Numbered from the stretch's first letter, positions 8,398-18,171 are shown. The stretch: DNA of 64,000 bases from Bdellovibrio sp. NC01 (GCF_006874625.1 NZ_CP030034.1:2046001-2110000), one strand, 5' to 3'. Notes: generated from the letters alone by a model not told the origin. Numbers and translations are program-made.

Positions 8398-9807
8398 ATG
8401 GACCTAGAAGGTTTTAACACCATTCAAGTTCTTCATCATCTTTACAACTTAGATCAGTTGCTTATCGGAAAAGATTATATCCGCGCACTTGTACAAAGAA
8501 TTGGGGAAGAGTTGCACGTGAAATACGTGATGGTGGGCCATGCGATAGAACCCGAACAAACGAAAGTTGAATCCGACTTCATGTGGGCCGATGGGCAATT
8601 CGTTGATAACGTGATTTACGATCTAGAAGGAACTCCTTGCGTTCACGTTTTATGCGGCACTCGTGTGAACTGTTACGCGCAAGGGGTTGCTTTGGCATTT
8701 CCCGAAGACAAAATGTTAACGAATATGAAAATTGAATCCTACATTGGCGCTCCGTTTTTACACACGGATGGTGGGCTGATCGGATTACTTGTTATCATGG
8801 ACGACAAACCCCTTGAAGAATATGAAACACTGCAAACAGTTGTAGAGTTCTGTGCTGCCAGAATTGGGACGGAATATCGTCGCATTGCTTTTGAAGAATC
8901 ACTTCGCAAAGTGAAAGAAAATCTTGAACAACAAGTTCAAGATCGTACCAAAGAATATCAACTCGCCTTTGAAAAACTACAACGTACTCAACGCCAGATG
9001 ATTTCCCAAGAAAAACTGGCAACCATCGGACGCATCACCTTTGGTATCGCTCATGAGCTTAAAAATCCATTAAACGTGATTATCAACTCGGCAGAGATCA
9101 TTCAGGACTTAATTCACGAAGATATGTGTGCCGAGTCGATTGAAAAACTTGCGTTGATGATTCACGAACACGGTGACCGCGCGAACGAAATTATCACTTC
9201 CATGTTAAAACAAGCTCGCCAAGAATCCGAAGACACGACAGAGTCTATCGACGTCCCCACTTTGATTGATCGCTCTCTAGAAATGTGCTTGCGTTCTTTA
9301 TCAGATCTATCTTTCAAATCAGATCTTAAAGTTGAAAAAGACATCGGCTCTAATTTAAAAACTTTAGTCGTAAATCCAGCCGGCATCGAGCGGGTGTTTA
9401 TTAACCTTTTTGATAACGCTCTTTATGCGATGTCGAAAAAATATCATTCTGAAAAAGCTCAAGGATATAAACCGATTATTAAAGTCGCTTTGGAAAAAGT
9501 AGAAAAAAATTTGAAAATCACAATCCGTGACAATGGCACAGGAATTCCTAAAAAATTTCTTACCAACCTCTTCACCGAATTCTTTACGACCAAACCAAGC
9601 GGCGAAGGCACAGGCCTTGGACTTTATATAGCTCGCCAAACACTACAAAAAAGTGATGGCGACATCAGTATCAACAGTGAAGACGGTCAATTTACAGAGA
9701 TCATCATCTTCTTGCCACACCAAGAACTTCCGTCCCCTACCTTGAACCCCACAAAAGATATTGCTACGGACAAAAAACGTCCCACAACAAATGAGGCGAT
9801 GCCATGA
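8398..9807 (+). CDS. GAF-like sensor histidine kinase
   Basis: The protein has 469 residues and no membrane segment, so it is cytoplasmic. Residues 20-165 look like a GAF sensor domain (CxxLxGTRVNCYAQGVALAFPED...YIGAPFLHTDGGLIGLLVIMDD). A coiled linker (about 170-205) leads to HisKA with phospho-acceptor His219 in GIAHELKNPLN. The HATPase domain follows with N-box LFDNALYAM, G1 DNGTGIP and G2 GEGTGLGLYIA. The stop overlaps the response-regulator start by 4 nt (ATGA), so the two form a coupled pair. Confidence 0.92.
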   Translation: MDLEGFNTIQVLHHLYNLDQLLIGKDYIRALVQRIGEELHVKYVMVGHAIEPEQTKVESDFMWADGQFVDNVIYDLEGTPCVHVLCGTRVNCYAQGVALAFPEDKMLTNMKIESYIGAPFLHTDGGLIGLLVIMDDKPLEEYETLQTVVEFCAARIGTEYRRIAFEESLRKVKENLEQQVQDRTKEYQLAFEKLQRTQRQMISQEKLATIGRITFGIAHELKNPLNVIINSAEIIQDLIHEDMCAESIEKLALMIHEHGDRANEIITSMLKQARQESEDTTESIDVPTLIDRSLEMCLRSLSDLSFKSDLKVEKDIGSNLKTLVVNPAGIERVFINLFDNALYAMSKKYHSEKAQGYKPIIKVALEKVEKNLKITIRDNGTGIPKKFLTNLFTEFFTTKPSGEGTGLGLYIARQTLQKSDGDISINSEDGQFTEIIIFLPHQELPSPTLNPTKDIATDKKRPTTNEAMP

Positions 9808-10202
9808 CTCAAGAGCCTTTAAACTTAATTGTGGTGGATGATGAAAGGGACGTAGGACTTCTGAGCGAATTGAATTTTCGCAGCGCTATTTCAACCGGTA
9901 AAATACATTTTCACTATTTTGAAGATCCGCTGAAATGCTTACAGTATTTGGAAAAACACGACGGCGGTTCTGATACTTTAGTTTTGACTGACATCAACAT
10001 GCCAGAACTGACTGGCTTTGATTTACTTGAAAATATTCGCGATAAACACCCGAACGTCTTGGTATTTATGATGAGCGCCTACGACGATAACGACTGTATT
10101 GAGAAGGCCATGCGCTTAGGTGCGACCGGTTACTTTACGAAACCGGTCAGCTATAAAAAGGTCAAATCCCGCATCACCGAGGAATTTGGAATTGCGATTT
10201 AA
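9804..10202 (+). CDS. Single-domain response regulator
   Basis: The protein has 132 residues and only a receiver domain. Acidic pair Asp12/Asp13 (VVDDERD), phospho-acceptor Asp63 (LTDINMPELTG), Ser in MMSAYDD and Lys in FTKPVS are all present. It has no output domain, so it works by protein contact, as CheY-like regulators do. It is coupled to the kinase before it and ends 2 bp from the convergent pyruvate kinase gene. Confidence 0.92.
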   Translation: MTQEPLNLIVVDDERDVGLLSELNFRSAISTGKIHFHYFEDPLKCLQYLEKHDGGSDTLVLTDINMPELTGFDLLENIRDKHPNVLVFMMSAYDDNDCIEKAMRLGATGYFTKPVSYKKVKSRITEEFGIAI

Positions 10203-10204
10203 AT

Positions 10205-11692
10205 TTATTCTATCGGTGGGTCCATCTGGCAGCGCAAAGGCAACTGCTCATCCGGAAGCTTGCTATACGATTCACCACCCACTGTATGCACATAGATAGA
10301 ATTCGTTTTTGCACCCTGAGCAATCGGCTGACCTAATGTCAGAATCACACGATCACCTGTTTTTGCAAGACCGTGAGTCACCAACAATTGATCAACTTGA
10401 GTCAGGATATCTTCCATCGTTTTGTACGATTTAATCACGTGAGTTTGAATACCCCACGCAAGCTCCATCTGATTCAAAACATCCATATGCTGAGTTACTG
10501 AAATAATTCGTGCACGTGGTCTGAAGCCAGAAATGATATTCGCAGTCTTACCTGAAGTCGTCAGACAAATAATCGCTGTCGCATTTAACTTCAACGCACT
10601 TAATGAAGCACTTGCCGCAATCGCAGCTGGCGCGCTCAAGAATTCGTTTTCCAATGAAAGCTTGTAGTATTTTTCTTCATTGTTTTCTACTTCGCAGATA
10701 ATTTCATGCATCGTACGAATACACTTGAATGGATGCTTACCACTTGCAGACTCTGCTGAAAGCATCAAAGCATCAGTACCATCTAAAACGGCATTCGCTA
10801 CGTCCGTAATTTCGGCGCGAGTTGGGCGCGGATTTTCAACCATGCTATCAAGCATTTGTGTTGCTGTGATCACTGGGCGACCCAATTGGTTACAGACCGA
10901 AATAATACGTTTCTGGAAACCTGGTAGACGGCTTTGACCGACTTCAACAGCCAAATCACCGCGTGCAACCATCACGGCGTCACTTAAACGGCAAATCTCT
11001 TCCAAGTTTTCAATCGCTTCAATCATTTCGATCTTCGCGATAATTTTGGCGTTGGATTTACGCTCTTCAAGAATTTCGCGAAGTTTACGAATGTCACGAG
11101 CATGACGAACGAAACTTAAAGCGATGTAGTCGACTTTATTGGCGATACCAAATTCAAGGTCTTCCAAGTCTTTTTCAGTCATACAATCAACCGGAAGATT
11201 TACACCCGGAAGATTCATACCTTTACGGTCTTTCAAAATACCACCGTAAATAACTTCAACATCAAGCTCTTCACCACGAACTTGAAGAACTTTGATTTCC
11301 ATCAAGCCGTCATCCAAAAGGATTCTTGTGCCAGGCACACAGGCCAATGGAAGTTCTTTAAAGTCAGAAGGAATAAGCCCCGGCTTACCTAAAACTTTTG
11401 CTGTTGTAACAACAAGTTTTTCACCAGGTTTGATTTCAATAGAACCGTTTTCGAATTTACCTACACGAACTTTCGGTCCTTGAAGGTCTTGAAGAATCGC
11501 GACTGGAGCGCGAAGTTCTTTCGATAATTTTCTTAAAGAGTGAACCACTTTCAAGTGGTCTTCATGGCTTCCGTGAGAAAAATTAAGGCGAGCCACGTTC
11601 ATGCCCGCCTTAATTGCTTTTTCCAGGTTTTTTTCATCACGAGTCGCCGGGCCAATTGTGGCTACAATTTTTGCGCGTCGATCTGCTAACAT
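10205..11692 (-). CDS. pyk: Pyruvate kinase
   Basis: The last step of glycolysis: phosphoenolpyruvate plus ADP to pyruvate plus ATP. Length is 495 aa. Visible motifs are ATIGPATRD at the N-terminus, ARLNFSHGSHEDH, ILQDLQGPKVRVG, the active-site stretch IIAKIEMIEAIEN (catalytic Lys and metal-binding Glu), VMVARGDLAVEVG, and ATQMLDSM.ENPRPTRAE. A C-terminal allosteric domain is present. The downstream tail PIAQGAKTNSIYVHTV is also typical. It starts 5 bp past the stop of the coiled-coil gene upstream, so the two may be one transcript. Confidence 0.96.
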   Translation of the reverse strand: MLADRRAKIVATIGPATRDEKNLEKAIKAGMNVARLNFSHGSHEDHLKVVHSLRKLSKELRAPVAILQDLQGPKVRVGKFENGSIEIKPGEKLVVTTAKVLGKPGLIPSDFKELPLACVPGTRILLDDGLMEIKVLQVRGEELDVEVIYGGILKDRKGMNLPGVNLPVDCMTEKDLEDLEFGIANKVDYIALSFVRHARDIRKLREILEERKSNAKIIAKIEMIEAIENLEEICRLSDAVMVARGDLAVEVGQSRLPGFQKRIISVCNQLGRPVITATQMLDSMVENPRPTRAEITDVANAVLDGTDALMLSAESASGKHPFKCIRTMHEIICEVENNEEKYYKLSLENEFLSAPAAIAASASLSALKLNATAIICLTTSGKTANIISGFRPRARIISVTQHMDVLNQMELAWGIQTHVIKSYKTMEDILTQVDQLLVTHGLAKTGDRVILTLGQPIAQGAKTNSIYVHTVGGESYSKLPDEQLPLRCQMDPPIE

Positions 11693-11697
11693 CTGAA

Positions 11698-13374
11698 CTA
11701 TGCCTTCCTAGAGTATGAACTTAACTTCGTAGATAAGTTTTGCATATCCTCTTGGTGGCGTCTATTCATTCTATCAAGTTGATCTTGATGCGACTCGTTG
11801 AGCTGAGCCAAACGAGCTTCATACTTCATCTCTACAGACTGTTTTTCACTCTTTGCTGACTTCTCGCGCTCATCCAAGCGTTGAGAATACATATTCTCAA
11901 CACGTTTCAATTCGCGATCTTGATTCTCTTTAAGAGCCGCAAGTTTGTCCTCATAAGACTTTACAGTTTGTTCCAGGCGCGAATTGAAATTTGCTTCCAT
12001 ACCGCGAAAACGCTCTGTCATGACCTTATTAAGAGCCGTCTGATCTGCCGTTGTCTTTTCACGCTGGCCGTCCATGCGTTCCGTATAGTTCGCTTCCATC
12101 TGATCTAGAGAATCGGCGTAATACTTACCTAAGACCTTTTGGTTTTTATTGGTAAGATCTGCCATCTTACGAACACGGCTTTCCGCGTTGTTATTCACTT
12201 GCTCTAATTGATCTTTGTGTTGCTGTTGCATCGTTTCGCGTTCTTCGCGATGACGAAGATTCGTGATCGTTGAGTTCGACTTAGCCTCACGGTCCGCGTT
12301 CTGCAAAAGCTTTTGCGTACGATCGTTGATATCAGAAATACGGCCGTCATTCAGTTCCTTCATGCGATCGATAGCGTCGTCACGCTGCTCATTCAATTGA
12401 GCCATGCGCTTTTCGTAAGCATTCGTTAGATTTTTTCTTTCGATGCCACGCAAACGCTCATTCTTCGACATTTCATTGTTCAGTTTTGAACTTAAACGCT
12501 GAATTTTGCTATCACGAGAACGAATTTGACCATTCACTCGCTCATTGACTGAATCACGGAACTCTTCATTCTGCCGATCCAATGCTTCAGTCTTTGCTTC
12601 TAATTTATTATCGTATTTATCACGTAAAGAACCGCGTTCCTGATCAAGCAATTGTTGCTTAATATCTAAATTGTCAGCGTATTCTTCAGCGCTATTTTTC
12701 ACTGTATCAGAGTATTTCTGCGACCAACGTGCATTGTCGGCTTCTCTCATGCGTTCGCTGTTTTTCAAACGACCTTCATAAGATTTGCGCATTTCATCCG
12801 TCGCGCGATTTTTAGCAGCCATTTGGTCTTCACTCGAACGGCGCATCGCAGTCACTTCTTTTTCGTGAGCTTCATTAAGCTTACGCGTGTTGCTTTGTAC
12901 AGATTCTTGGGCTTTTTTACGATTTGCTTCAATAGCTGTATTGAAACGGTCATCACGTGAACTCACCTCATCGTTCATTTGTCCGACGAGATTCTGTTTC
13001 TGTGATTCATTGATTTGCTTTTGCTTTTCAAGAGTCGATTCGTAAGCCGATTTTTGGGCTTCACGTTGATCGTAAGCTTCTTCCATCTTATTGCGTAAAG
13101 AATTGCGATACGTTTCGCGAACTTCATCAATCTTACGATTGTTTTCGAAGTCTTTGTTCGTCAACGTCTCGCGATTGCGATCTTTAAGTTCCGCAATACG
13201 ATTTTCATATTCATCAGTAATATTCTTGATTTCTTCGTGATGGCGAGACTCGAGTCGTTTTAATTCCTCGCTACGGCGCTTGGTATTTTCACTCTCACGA
13301 TTTTCGTATTCTTCGCGAGTTTGTCTGACCCTGTCATCTTGACGAGATCTATCTGATGATGAAATAGAAGACAT
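11698..13374 (-). CDS. Long coiled-coil protein
   Basis: The protein has 558 residues with almost no hydrophobic core outside heptads, and is very rich in R, E, K, N, Q and D. Repeated units such as YE.R..E...RN....NKDFENNRK and NEA..KEV.AMRRSSEDQ run from about residue 15 to the end, so it is predicted to be one continuous helical rod. There is no signal peptide or membrane segment. GGGAGGATAGG precedes the ATG. A cytoskeletal or filament role like other bacterial coiled-coil-rich proteins is possible but not shown. Confidence 0.75.
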   Translation of the reverse strand: MSSISSSDRSRQDDRVRQTREEYENRESENTKRRSEELKRLESRHHEEIKNITDEYENRIAELKDRNRETLTNKDFENNRKIDEVRETYRNSLRNKMEEAYDQREAQKSAYESTLEKQKQINESQKQNLVGQMNDEVSSRDDRFNTAIEANRKKAQESVQSNTRKLNEAHEKEVTAMRRSSEDQMAAKNRATDEMRKSYEGRLKNSERMREADNARWSQKYSDTVKNSAEEYADNLDIKQQLLDQERGSLRDKYDNKLEAKTEALDRQNEEFRDSVNERVNGQIRSRDSKIQRLSSKLNNEMSKNERLRGIERKNLTNAYEKRMAQLNEQRDDAIDRMKELNDGRISDINDRTQKLLQNADREAKSNSTITNLRHREERETMQQQHKDQLEQVNNNAESRVRKMADLTNKNQKVLGKYYADSLDQMEANYTERMDGQREKTTADQTALNKVMTERFRGMEANFNSRLEQTVKSYEDKLAALKENQDRELKRVENMYSQRLDEREKSAKSEKQSVEMKYEARLAQLNESHQDQLDRMNRRHQEDMQNLSTKLSSYSRKA

Positions 13375-13471
13375 CCTATCCTCCCAGACCTCAGCTTAAC
13401 ATAAGCAATAGCCCGAGAGAAAACCAGACTTGGCCTTCCCTTTGCGAAATCACAAAAAACAAGACTTTAGT

Positions 13472-14209
13472 TTAGCGTTCGAATGTGCGTTGAAAGTAGA
13501 GACTCTTAAGTTCTTGGCGTTTTTGTTCGTCCAAACGCTTTTTTGCGGCCTCTTTGCGCTCGGCTTCAGCCACTGCAGCAAGTTTGCGCTCTGTCGTGAC
13601 TTTATAAACGGCGGCGCTCTTTTCAGCCATGTCGCCCCAGTTTTCCTTAAGATCTTTGACTTCTTTGACGAAATTTTCCTTCGATCCTTTATAAAGAGCA
13701 TTCCACACCGGCAAATGCTCTTTCATATCGATCGGACGAATCATGCCATATTCATTTTGATTCTTAGAATTAAAACCAGCGACCCAAAATTCAAAGCCCG
13801 ATGGCACTTCAAGTTTTTTACCATCACGTAAAGTCACTTCAAGTTCCGCATCAATATTGCGAATTGTGATTTTGTCGCCCTGATCCAACACCCAGTATTG
13901 GCCATGAGTCGCTTTCACTGTCGCATAGACCGTTTCAACTTCAACGTTATTTGCTTCTTCCATCCATACAGTGCCCTTCATCAGGCGCCATTGCTGAGCT
14001 GAAGCACGCATCAAAGTCGAATCTTCTGAAGCATGCATTTTAAAATCACCACGTTCCAAGTGAAACACCGGACCCGTGACATGAATTGTGCAGCTTTCTT
14101 TGGATTTCAAACATGCCGTCGGCTGTTGCATGACGTCGCCGGAAGCTCTGACTCGAACTTCCATCTGAAATGCCATAATGAAGATCAGAACTCGAAAGAA
14201 CTTCTTCAT
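13472..14209 (-). CDS. Exported FecR-like domain protein
   Basis: The protein has 245 residues with a signal peptide (to about residue 22). Residues 40-150 resemble FecR-type beta repeats (GTVWMEEANNVEVETVYATVKATHGQYWVLD, then KITIRN..AELEVTLRDGKKLEVPSGFEFWV). The C-terminus (about 185-245) is a K/E/R-rich helix. The ATG overlaps the stop of the TPR gene by 1 nt (TAATG), so the pair is translationally coupled. Likely an envelope protein of unknown function. Confidence 0.65.
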   Translation of the reverse strand: MKKFFRVLIFIMAFQMEVRVRASGDVMQQPTACLKSKESCTIHVTGPVFHLERGDFKMHASEDSTLMRASAQQWRLMKGTVWMEEANNVEVETVYATVKATHGQYWVLDQGDKITIRNIDAELEVTLRDGKKLEVPSGFEFWVAGFNSKNQNEYGMIRPIDMKEHLPVWNALYKGSKENFVKEVKDLKENWGDMAEKSAAVYKVTTERKLAAVAEAERKEAAKKRLDEQKRQELKSLYFQRTFER

Positions 14210-14889
14210 TATTTGTACTCTACATTCTGCGCTAATTTCTTAGCTTGTTGTTTCAGAGTTTCGTTTTTGAAGTTTTTAAGAACGGCATTGTAAACTTCGG
14301 AAGCTTCTTCAACTTGATTGTTGGCTTCGCTGATTTGACCCATTCTTAAAAGGATAAAACCCGTCAGATCGTTGTCTGGATATTGCGACACCATGGTGTC
14401 GATCTCTGACAAACAAGATTTATAGTCTTTCTTTAAGAAATAGCTTTCTGCCACAAAGAAGCGAGCTTCCACATTGTGTTTAGACAACGGGTATTTTTCG
14501 ACCATCTCATTAAACTGACGGATCGCTTTTTCATAGTTTTGTGACTGGAAAAACTTCTTACCTTTTTCAAAATAAACCGCAGACAAATCGATACCTTCAT
14601 CGCTTGCCGGAGTTCTGATCGACGAAGCGAAATTCTTCGCTTCGTACTTAGCTTGAAGTTTTTTATTTTCTGGAAGGACCTGCGCAACAGCCTGCTGGAA
14701 GTCCTTCAATTGATAAGACAATACAGAATTGCTAAAGCGTTCTTCAGACACCTGCTTTTGCAAGGCACTGATGCGCATTTCGTATTCTTGATGGCCATTA
14801 AAATAGCCTGTGAATACGTTATAAACACCTAACAAACCAATCGTTAGGCAGAGGCAAAAAATCACAAACAATGCGTTTTGGTTTTTCAT
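14209..14889 (-). CDS. Membrane-anchored TPR protein (CpoB/YbgF-like)
   Basis: The protein has 226 residues. One N-terminal membrane segment (about 7-27) is followed by a coiled coil (about 38-75), then by three TPR units (FEKGKKFFQSQNYEKAIRQFNEMVEKYP, VEARFFVAESYFLKKDYKSCLSEIDTMVSQYP, FILLRMGQISEANNQVEEASEVY...). Anchor, coil and tail TPR resemble CpoB/YbgF, a partner of the Tol-Pal system, but no tol genes are near. A small hairpin (14897-14916) lies just before its ribosome site. Confidence 0.72.
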   Translation of the reverse strand: MKNQNALFVIFCLCLTIGLLGVYNVFTGYFNGHQEYEMRISALQKQVSEERFSNSVLSYQLKDFQQAVAQVLPENKKLQAKYEAKNFASSIRTPASDEGIDLSAVYFEKGKKFFQSQNYEKAIRQFNEMVEKYPLSKHNVEARFFVAESYFLKKDYKSCLSEIDTMVSQYPDNDLTGFILLRMGQISEANNQVEEASEVYNAVLKNFKNETLKQQAKKLAQNVEYK

Positions 14890-14896
14890 GCCTCAC

Positions 14897-14916
14897 TTAT
14901 CGGTAAAAACCGATAA
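14897..14916 (-). promoter_or_regulatory. Hairpin upstream of the TPR gene
   Basis: A 7-bp stem (ttatcgg 14897-14903, ccgataa 14910-14916) ends 8 nt before the start codon on the minus strand, next to the GTGAGGC ribosome site. It could terminate the gene upstream or affect translation; the T-run in the loop, not after the stem, argues against a good terminator. The short direct repeat gagactgt lies just upstream. Confidence 0.35.
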
Positions 14917-14949
14917 ATATTGAGACTGTCTTAATTTGAGACTGTGACT

Positions 14950-15657
14950 CTAGTCTAAGGTATAGACCGTTTCGGCATCGAGCTGCTTCAACTTCCCATC
15001 GACATCTTGGCGCGGTTGCACTCGACCCTTCATGATCATCAATTTCTTATCACTCACGCGATACCACAGATGAATGGGATCAACGATAGCGGCAATCACA
15101 AAACTTGTAGGCTTCATGCGCAGCTCGATAGCTTTTTGCCCTTTAATCTCTGCATCGCCGACTTTAGTTAAAGTAAAACCTACGGTTTCTTGGCGATCCC
15201 AAACCGCGTAGCGCACAGGAATAGCTTTCCCCGCGTTAAAGCTGTCCCAATTTTTTCGAACAAAAGCCGTGAAATTTGCTGGCGTTAAAATCTGACCGTC
15301 GATTTTTTCATTCGCAGATTTTTTCTTACCACCAGGACCTTCGTACTCGAAATAGACTTTACCATCGCGAGTGAAGATATGACCTTTTTCTTCGGTCTGC
15401 GGACGCTCCAAAGTATAATCTTTTAGTTCATCACCTTGAGCTAAACCTGTTTCTTGCACAACCACTTTGCCATTAAGATCTTGATACGATGTTTTCGAAT
15501 GTGTTCCATCTGCTGCATCTGTCGTTTCAATGGTTAGTGTGAATAACTTTTTTGTTTGATTTGATTTCAAATCGTACAGAATCGCAGAGGTTTTTTCCTG
15601 TGCGAACGCTTGTGCGAAAGAAAAAGAAATTATCAAAGACAAGAAGAAATTCATCAT
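14950..15657 (-). CDS. Exported protein of unknown function
   Basis: A GGAGG sits 5-8 nt before a double ATG (15657/15654), which decides the start; the longer frame from 15672 has no ribosome site. Residues 1-19 form a signal peptide ending AFA. The rest (about 215 residues) has alternating beta-strand character with DLKSNQTKKLFTLTIETTDAADG and ends KQLDAETVYTLD. I do not recognise the family. It is probably periplasmic or on the outer membrane. Confidence 0.65.
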   Translation of the reverse strand: MMNFFLSLIISFSFAQAFAQEKTSAILYDLKSNQTKKLFTLTIETTDAADGTHSKTSYQDLNGKVVVQETGLAQGDELKDYTLERPQTEEKGHIFTRDGKVYFEYEGPGGKKKSANEKIDGQILTPANFTAFVRKNWDSFNAGKAIPVRYAVWDRQETVGFTLTKVGDAEIKGQKAIELRMKPTSFVIAAIVDPIHLWYRVSDKKLMIMKGRVQPRQDVDGKLKQLDAETVYTLD

Positions 15658-15762
15658 GACCGCCTCCATCATTTCAAGACTTAAAGACTATTTCATTTTA
15701 TTTAACTTGACCATTTTTAGGGCAAAATTTAATTTTTGCTTCCTGGCACCGAAGGATCGCAA

Positions 15763-16035
15763 ATGAACAAAGCTCAGCTGATTGAAATTGTCGCGGAAAA
15801 AACTAAATCCACAAAATCACAATCGGAACAAATTCTCGATGCCACTCTTAAAGCGATTCAAGAAGCTTTAAAAAAAGGCGACGAAGTTAAACTTGTAGGC
15901 TTCGGCACATTTTCTCGCACGACTCGTAAACCGCGTCAGGGGCGCAATCCTAAAACAGGTGAAACTGTTAAAATTCCTAGCGCCCATATTCCTCGTTTTA
16001 AACCGGGGAAGGATCTGAAAGACGCTCTGAACTAA
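15763..16035 (+). CDS. hup: HU-family DNA-binding protein
   Basis: The start at 15763 (MNKAQLIEIV) gives 90 aa, the standard HU length, with AAGGATCG upstream. The protein bends and compacts DNA as a dimer. The DNA-binding arm is intact: GFGTFSRTTRKPRQGRNPKTGE, then IPSAHIPRFKPGKDLKDALN. The 3' end overlaps the convergent GYF_2 gene by 38 bp. Confidence 0.95.
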   Translation: MNKAQLIEIVAEKTKSTKSQSEQILDATLKAIQEALKKGDEVKLVGFGTFSRTTRKPRQGRNPKTGETVKIPSAHIPRFKPGKDLKDALN

Positions 16036-16441
16036 TCACAGGTGCAAATTCAGGGCGGTCTTTCAACTGACACCAACCGCTCAATCCTGTTTTCCAAACA
16101 TACTGATATGGTGACACTGTTCCCGCGATCAATCCTTCGCGCAACTCTTCAATGGCAAACGGCCCTTCTTGAAGCGCTTTACCACCTTCACCTTGTCCTT
16201 TAAGTAAAACCCACTCACGCGTATACAGATCAAACTCTGCCCCCTGCACGACTCCTTGAGTGGCTGGGAATAATTGAAACTCAAATACGCCCCACTCTAT
16301 CGCCGGCATCCATTTATCATCATCACCGCAGATCAAATCCTGTGGACCGATTTCACCGCGATGAATTTTGCCACGCATTTCTTCCATCGAAAACGGGCCT
16401 TGAGGTTTTAAATTCTGACTGCAATACCATTTGTTGCTCAT
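15998..16441 (-). CDS. Protein with two GYF_2-like domains
   Basis: The protein has 147 residues. Two copies of the DUF4339/GYF_2 pattern are visible: WYCSQNLKPQGPFSMEEMRGKIHRGEIGPQDLICGDDDKWMP (about 5-47) and WVLLKGQ..KALQEGPFAIEELREGLIAGTVSPYQYVWKTGLSGWCQL (about 75-125). Such domains bind proline-rich peptides or membranes-associated proteins in larger proteins; here they stand alone. It overlaps the ChaN-like gene by 4 nt (ATGA), so it is coupled to it. Its last 38 bp run antisense to the hup end. Confidence 0.75.
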   Translation of the reverse strand: MSNKWYCSQNLKPQGPFSMEEMRGKIHRGEIGPQDLICGDDDKWMPAIEWGVFEFQLFPATQGVVQGAEFDLYTREWVLLKGQGEGGKALQEGPFAIEELREGLIAGTVSPYQYVWKTGLSGWCQLKDRPEFAPVISSERLSDPSPV

Positions 16442-18087
16442 AGTTTTTCTTTCTTACTGTGAAATGGTGCTGGAAGTGATTCGATCACTTCTAAGAATGA
16501 ATAATAAGCTACTTCGAAATTTTCATTATCTAAAGGCTTCTTTAAAAAGCTTAAGATATTTTTCGTACTAACTAAGTTATCATGATATCCGGCAAACAAG
16601 CGCTCCCCCATCATGCCACCCAAAAGACGTGCGGCAATAACGAAGCTCCATTTTTTACGAGGCTGCGCCTGCAAGCGATGTTTCGGCACACCGGTGATAA
16701 CCATCAATTCATGCATCTTCTGCGCAAGGGCAAGCTGCAATGATTCTTTACCCATATCATTAGGACCCCGCGAAGCCAGGGTCGCTTTGATGTCGGCAAT
16801 CGTATCAGTTTTACGTTTATGATTGATGATCTTAGAGCCAAAATACGAAATGGCTTCAATCCAAATCAAACGCAGAAAATCTTTCGGCATATCGGTGAAA
16901 AGCAGTTTACGACCCGCAAGCTGCGCATGCACGAATTGCATCGCCAAGGTCGCAGCATGGTTCACCGAAGCACGCGCCAGATAAGCCGCTTCAATTTCCG
17001 GCAAATAAAAAGAAACTTCATCGGCAATCAAAGCCTCAATCCATTTCAATTTCTTCGCATCGTATTTTTCACGGGCCTGCACCCAGAATGCAGAATCATG
17101 TGCGGTATAAACCGACAAATTTGCCGTCGAAACAGGTTGCCCTAATTCTTCAGAAATAATTTGCACATAACGACCGACGTGGTCGGAATAATCGAGTTCT
17201 TCTTCCTCGTCGTCATCATCCCAATCGTCATCATCTTCGCTTTCAAACAAAACGCGATCATAAGTCTGCTCAAGATACATCAAGTAGTTTTGCCACTTCA
17301 CCCACGGCGGAACGCTCATCAAGCAGAACGTATTTTGCGACAACCGAACTAAATCCGTTGTTGCTTCCAAATCTTGTTTTAACAATTGGAAATAGATTTT
17401 TTCCGCATTCTGAAAAATGCGTAGAATTTTTTTAGCGCTCGGTTTGCCTAAACAATTCACGATCTCTTGTGGAATATGGGCACCCGCTAAATGCAGATCT
17501 CCGTAAATCACAAAAACCAGATGCTCCGGATTCGCTTTAACAATTTCCGCAACTTTTTTGCCCGCAAAGACGTCACGTGATTTTAAAGTTGTGGCATTAC
17601 GCTTCTTATAGCTTTTGTTAATGCCATACACGCGGACTTTGTTTTTTTGAGCCCAGCGCATTAAGGGACGATAGTGTTCCCAGGGAAAACCCCAACGCGT
17701 TTGCCACTGTACGCCCTTTAAAAACTCTTTTTCAGAAAGTCGCCCGGCTAAGTACTTATCGATCTTTTCTTGATCGGCCGCCTCGAAGAATTCCACCGCC
17801 AACGATACCGGTCGCCCCGGAGGCAGCGCTCTTAAGATACGGACCTGGGCTTTTTGCGACTGATGAAGGGCGTGGAAATCTCCAATGAGAACTATCTGAG
17901 AATTCTGAATTTGCGACCACAGATCTTCTTTCGTCGCGGCCTGCCACTTTTTCGAGAACTCTTGGTCATAGACCTTATGATAACGCATCAATTCAGGGGT
18001 GTCCTCCCCCAAACGATGGCGAACCTGCTTTTGCATTTGCAGGTATAGGTCTTTACGAATGCGGATCCATTTTTCTAAGTCGCTCAA
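16438..18087 (-). CDS. ChaN/Tiki-superfamily protein
   Basis: The start is TTG, with AAGGATGAGAG just upstream. The protein has 549 residues, much longer than typical ChaN (about 300). The N-terminal domain shows IVLIGDFHALHQSQ (about 66-77) and VFVIYGDLHLAGAHIP (about 190-205), the paired GD.H motifs of the ChaN/TraB-like/Tiki fold that bind heme or act as metalloproteases. There is a striking acidic run (ESEDDDDWDDDDEEEELDYSD region, about 278-300) and a 250-residue helical C-terminal extension of unknown role. No signal peptide is seen, which is odd for a ChaN lipoprotein. Confidence 0.75.
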   Translation of the reverse strand: MSDLEKWIRIRKDLYLQMQKQVRHRLGEDTPELMRYHKVYDQEFSKKWQAATKEDLWSQIQNSQIVLIGDFHALHQSQKAQVRILRALPPGRPVSLAVEFFEAADQEKIDKYLAGRLSEKEFLKGVQWQTRWGFPWEHYRPLMRWAQKNKVRVYGINKSYKKRNATTLKSRDVFAGKKVAEIVKANPEHLVFVIYGDLHLAGAHIPQEIVNCLGKPSAKKILRIFQNAEKIYFQLLKQDLEATTDLVRLSQNTFCLMSVPPWVKWQNYLMYLEQTYDRVLFESEDDDDWDDDDEEEELDYSDHVGRYVQIISEELGQPVSTANLSVYTAHDSAFWVQAREKYDAKKLKWIEALIADEVSFYLPEIEAAYLARASVNHAATLAMQFVHAQLAGRKLLFTDMPKDFLRLIWIEAISYFGSKIINHKRKTDTIADIKATLASRGPNDMGKESLQLALAQKMHELMVITGVPKHRLQAQPRKKWSFVIAARLLGGMMGERLFAGYHDNLVSTKNILSFLKKPLDNENFEVAYYSFLEVIESLPAPFHSKKEKL

Positions 18088-18171
18088 ACTCTCATCCTTG
18101 AGGTGGTCGAAGTATTCATATTTACATAAATTATATTGATTTCAAGCGACATTCTAAGATTGAATAAGGTC

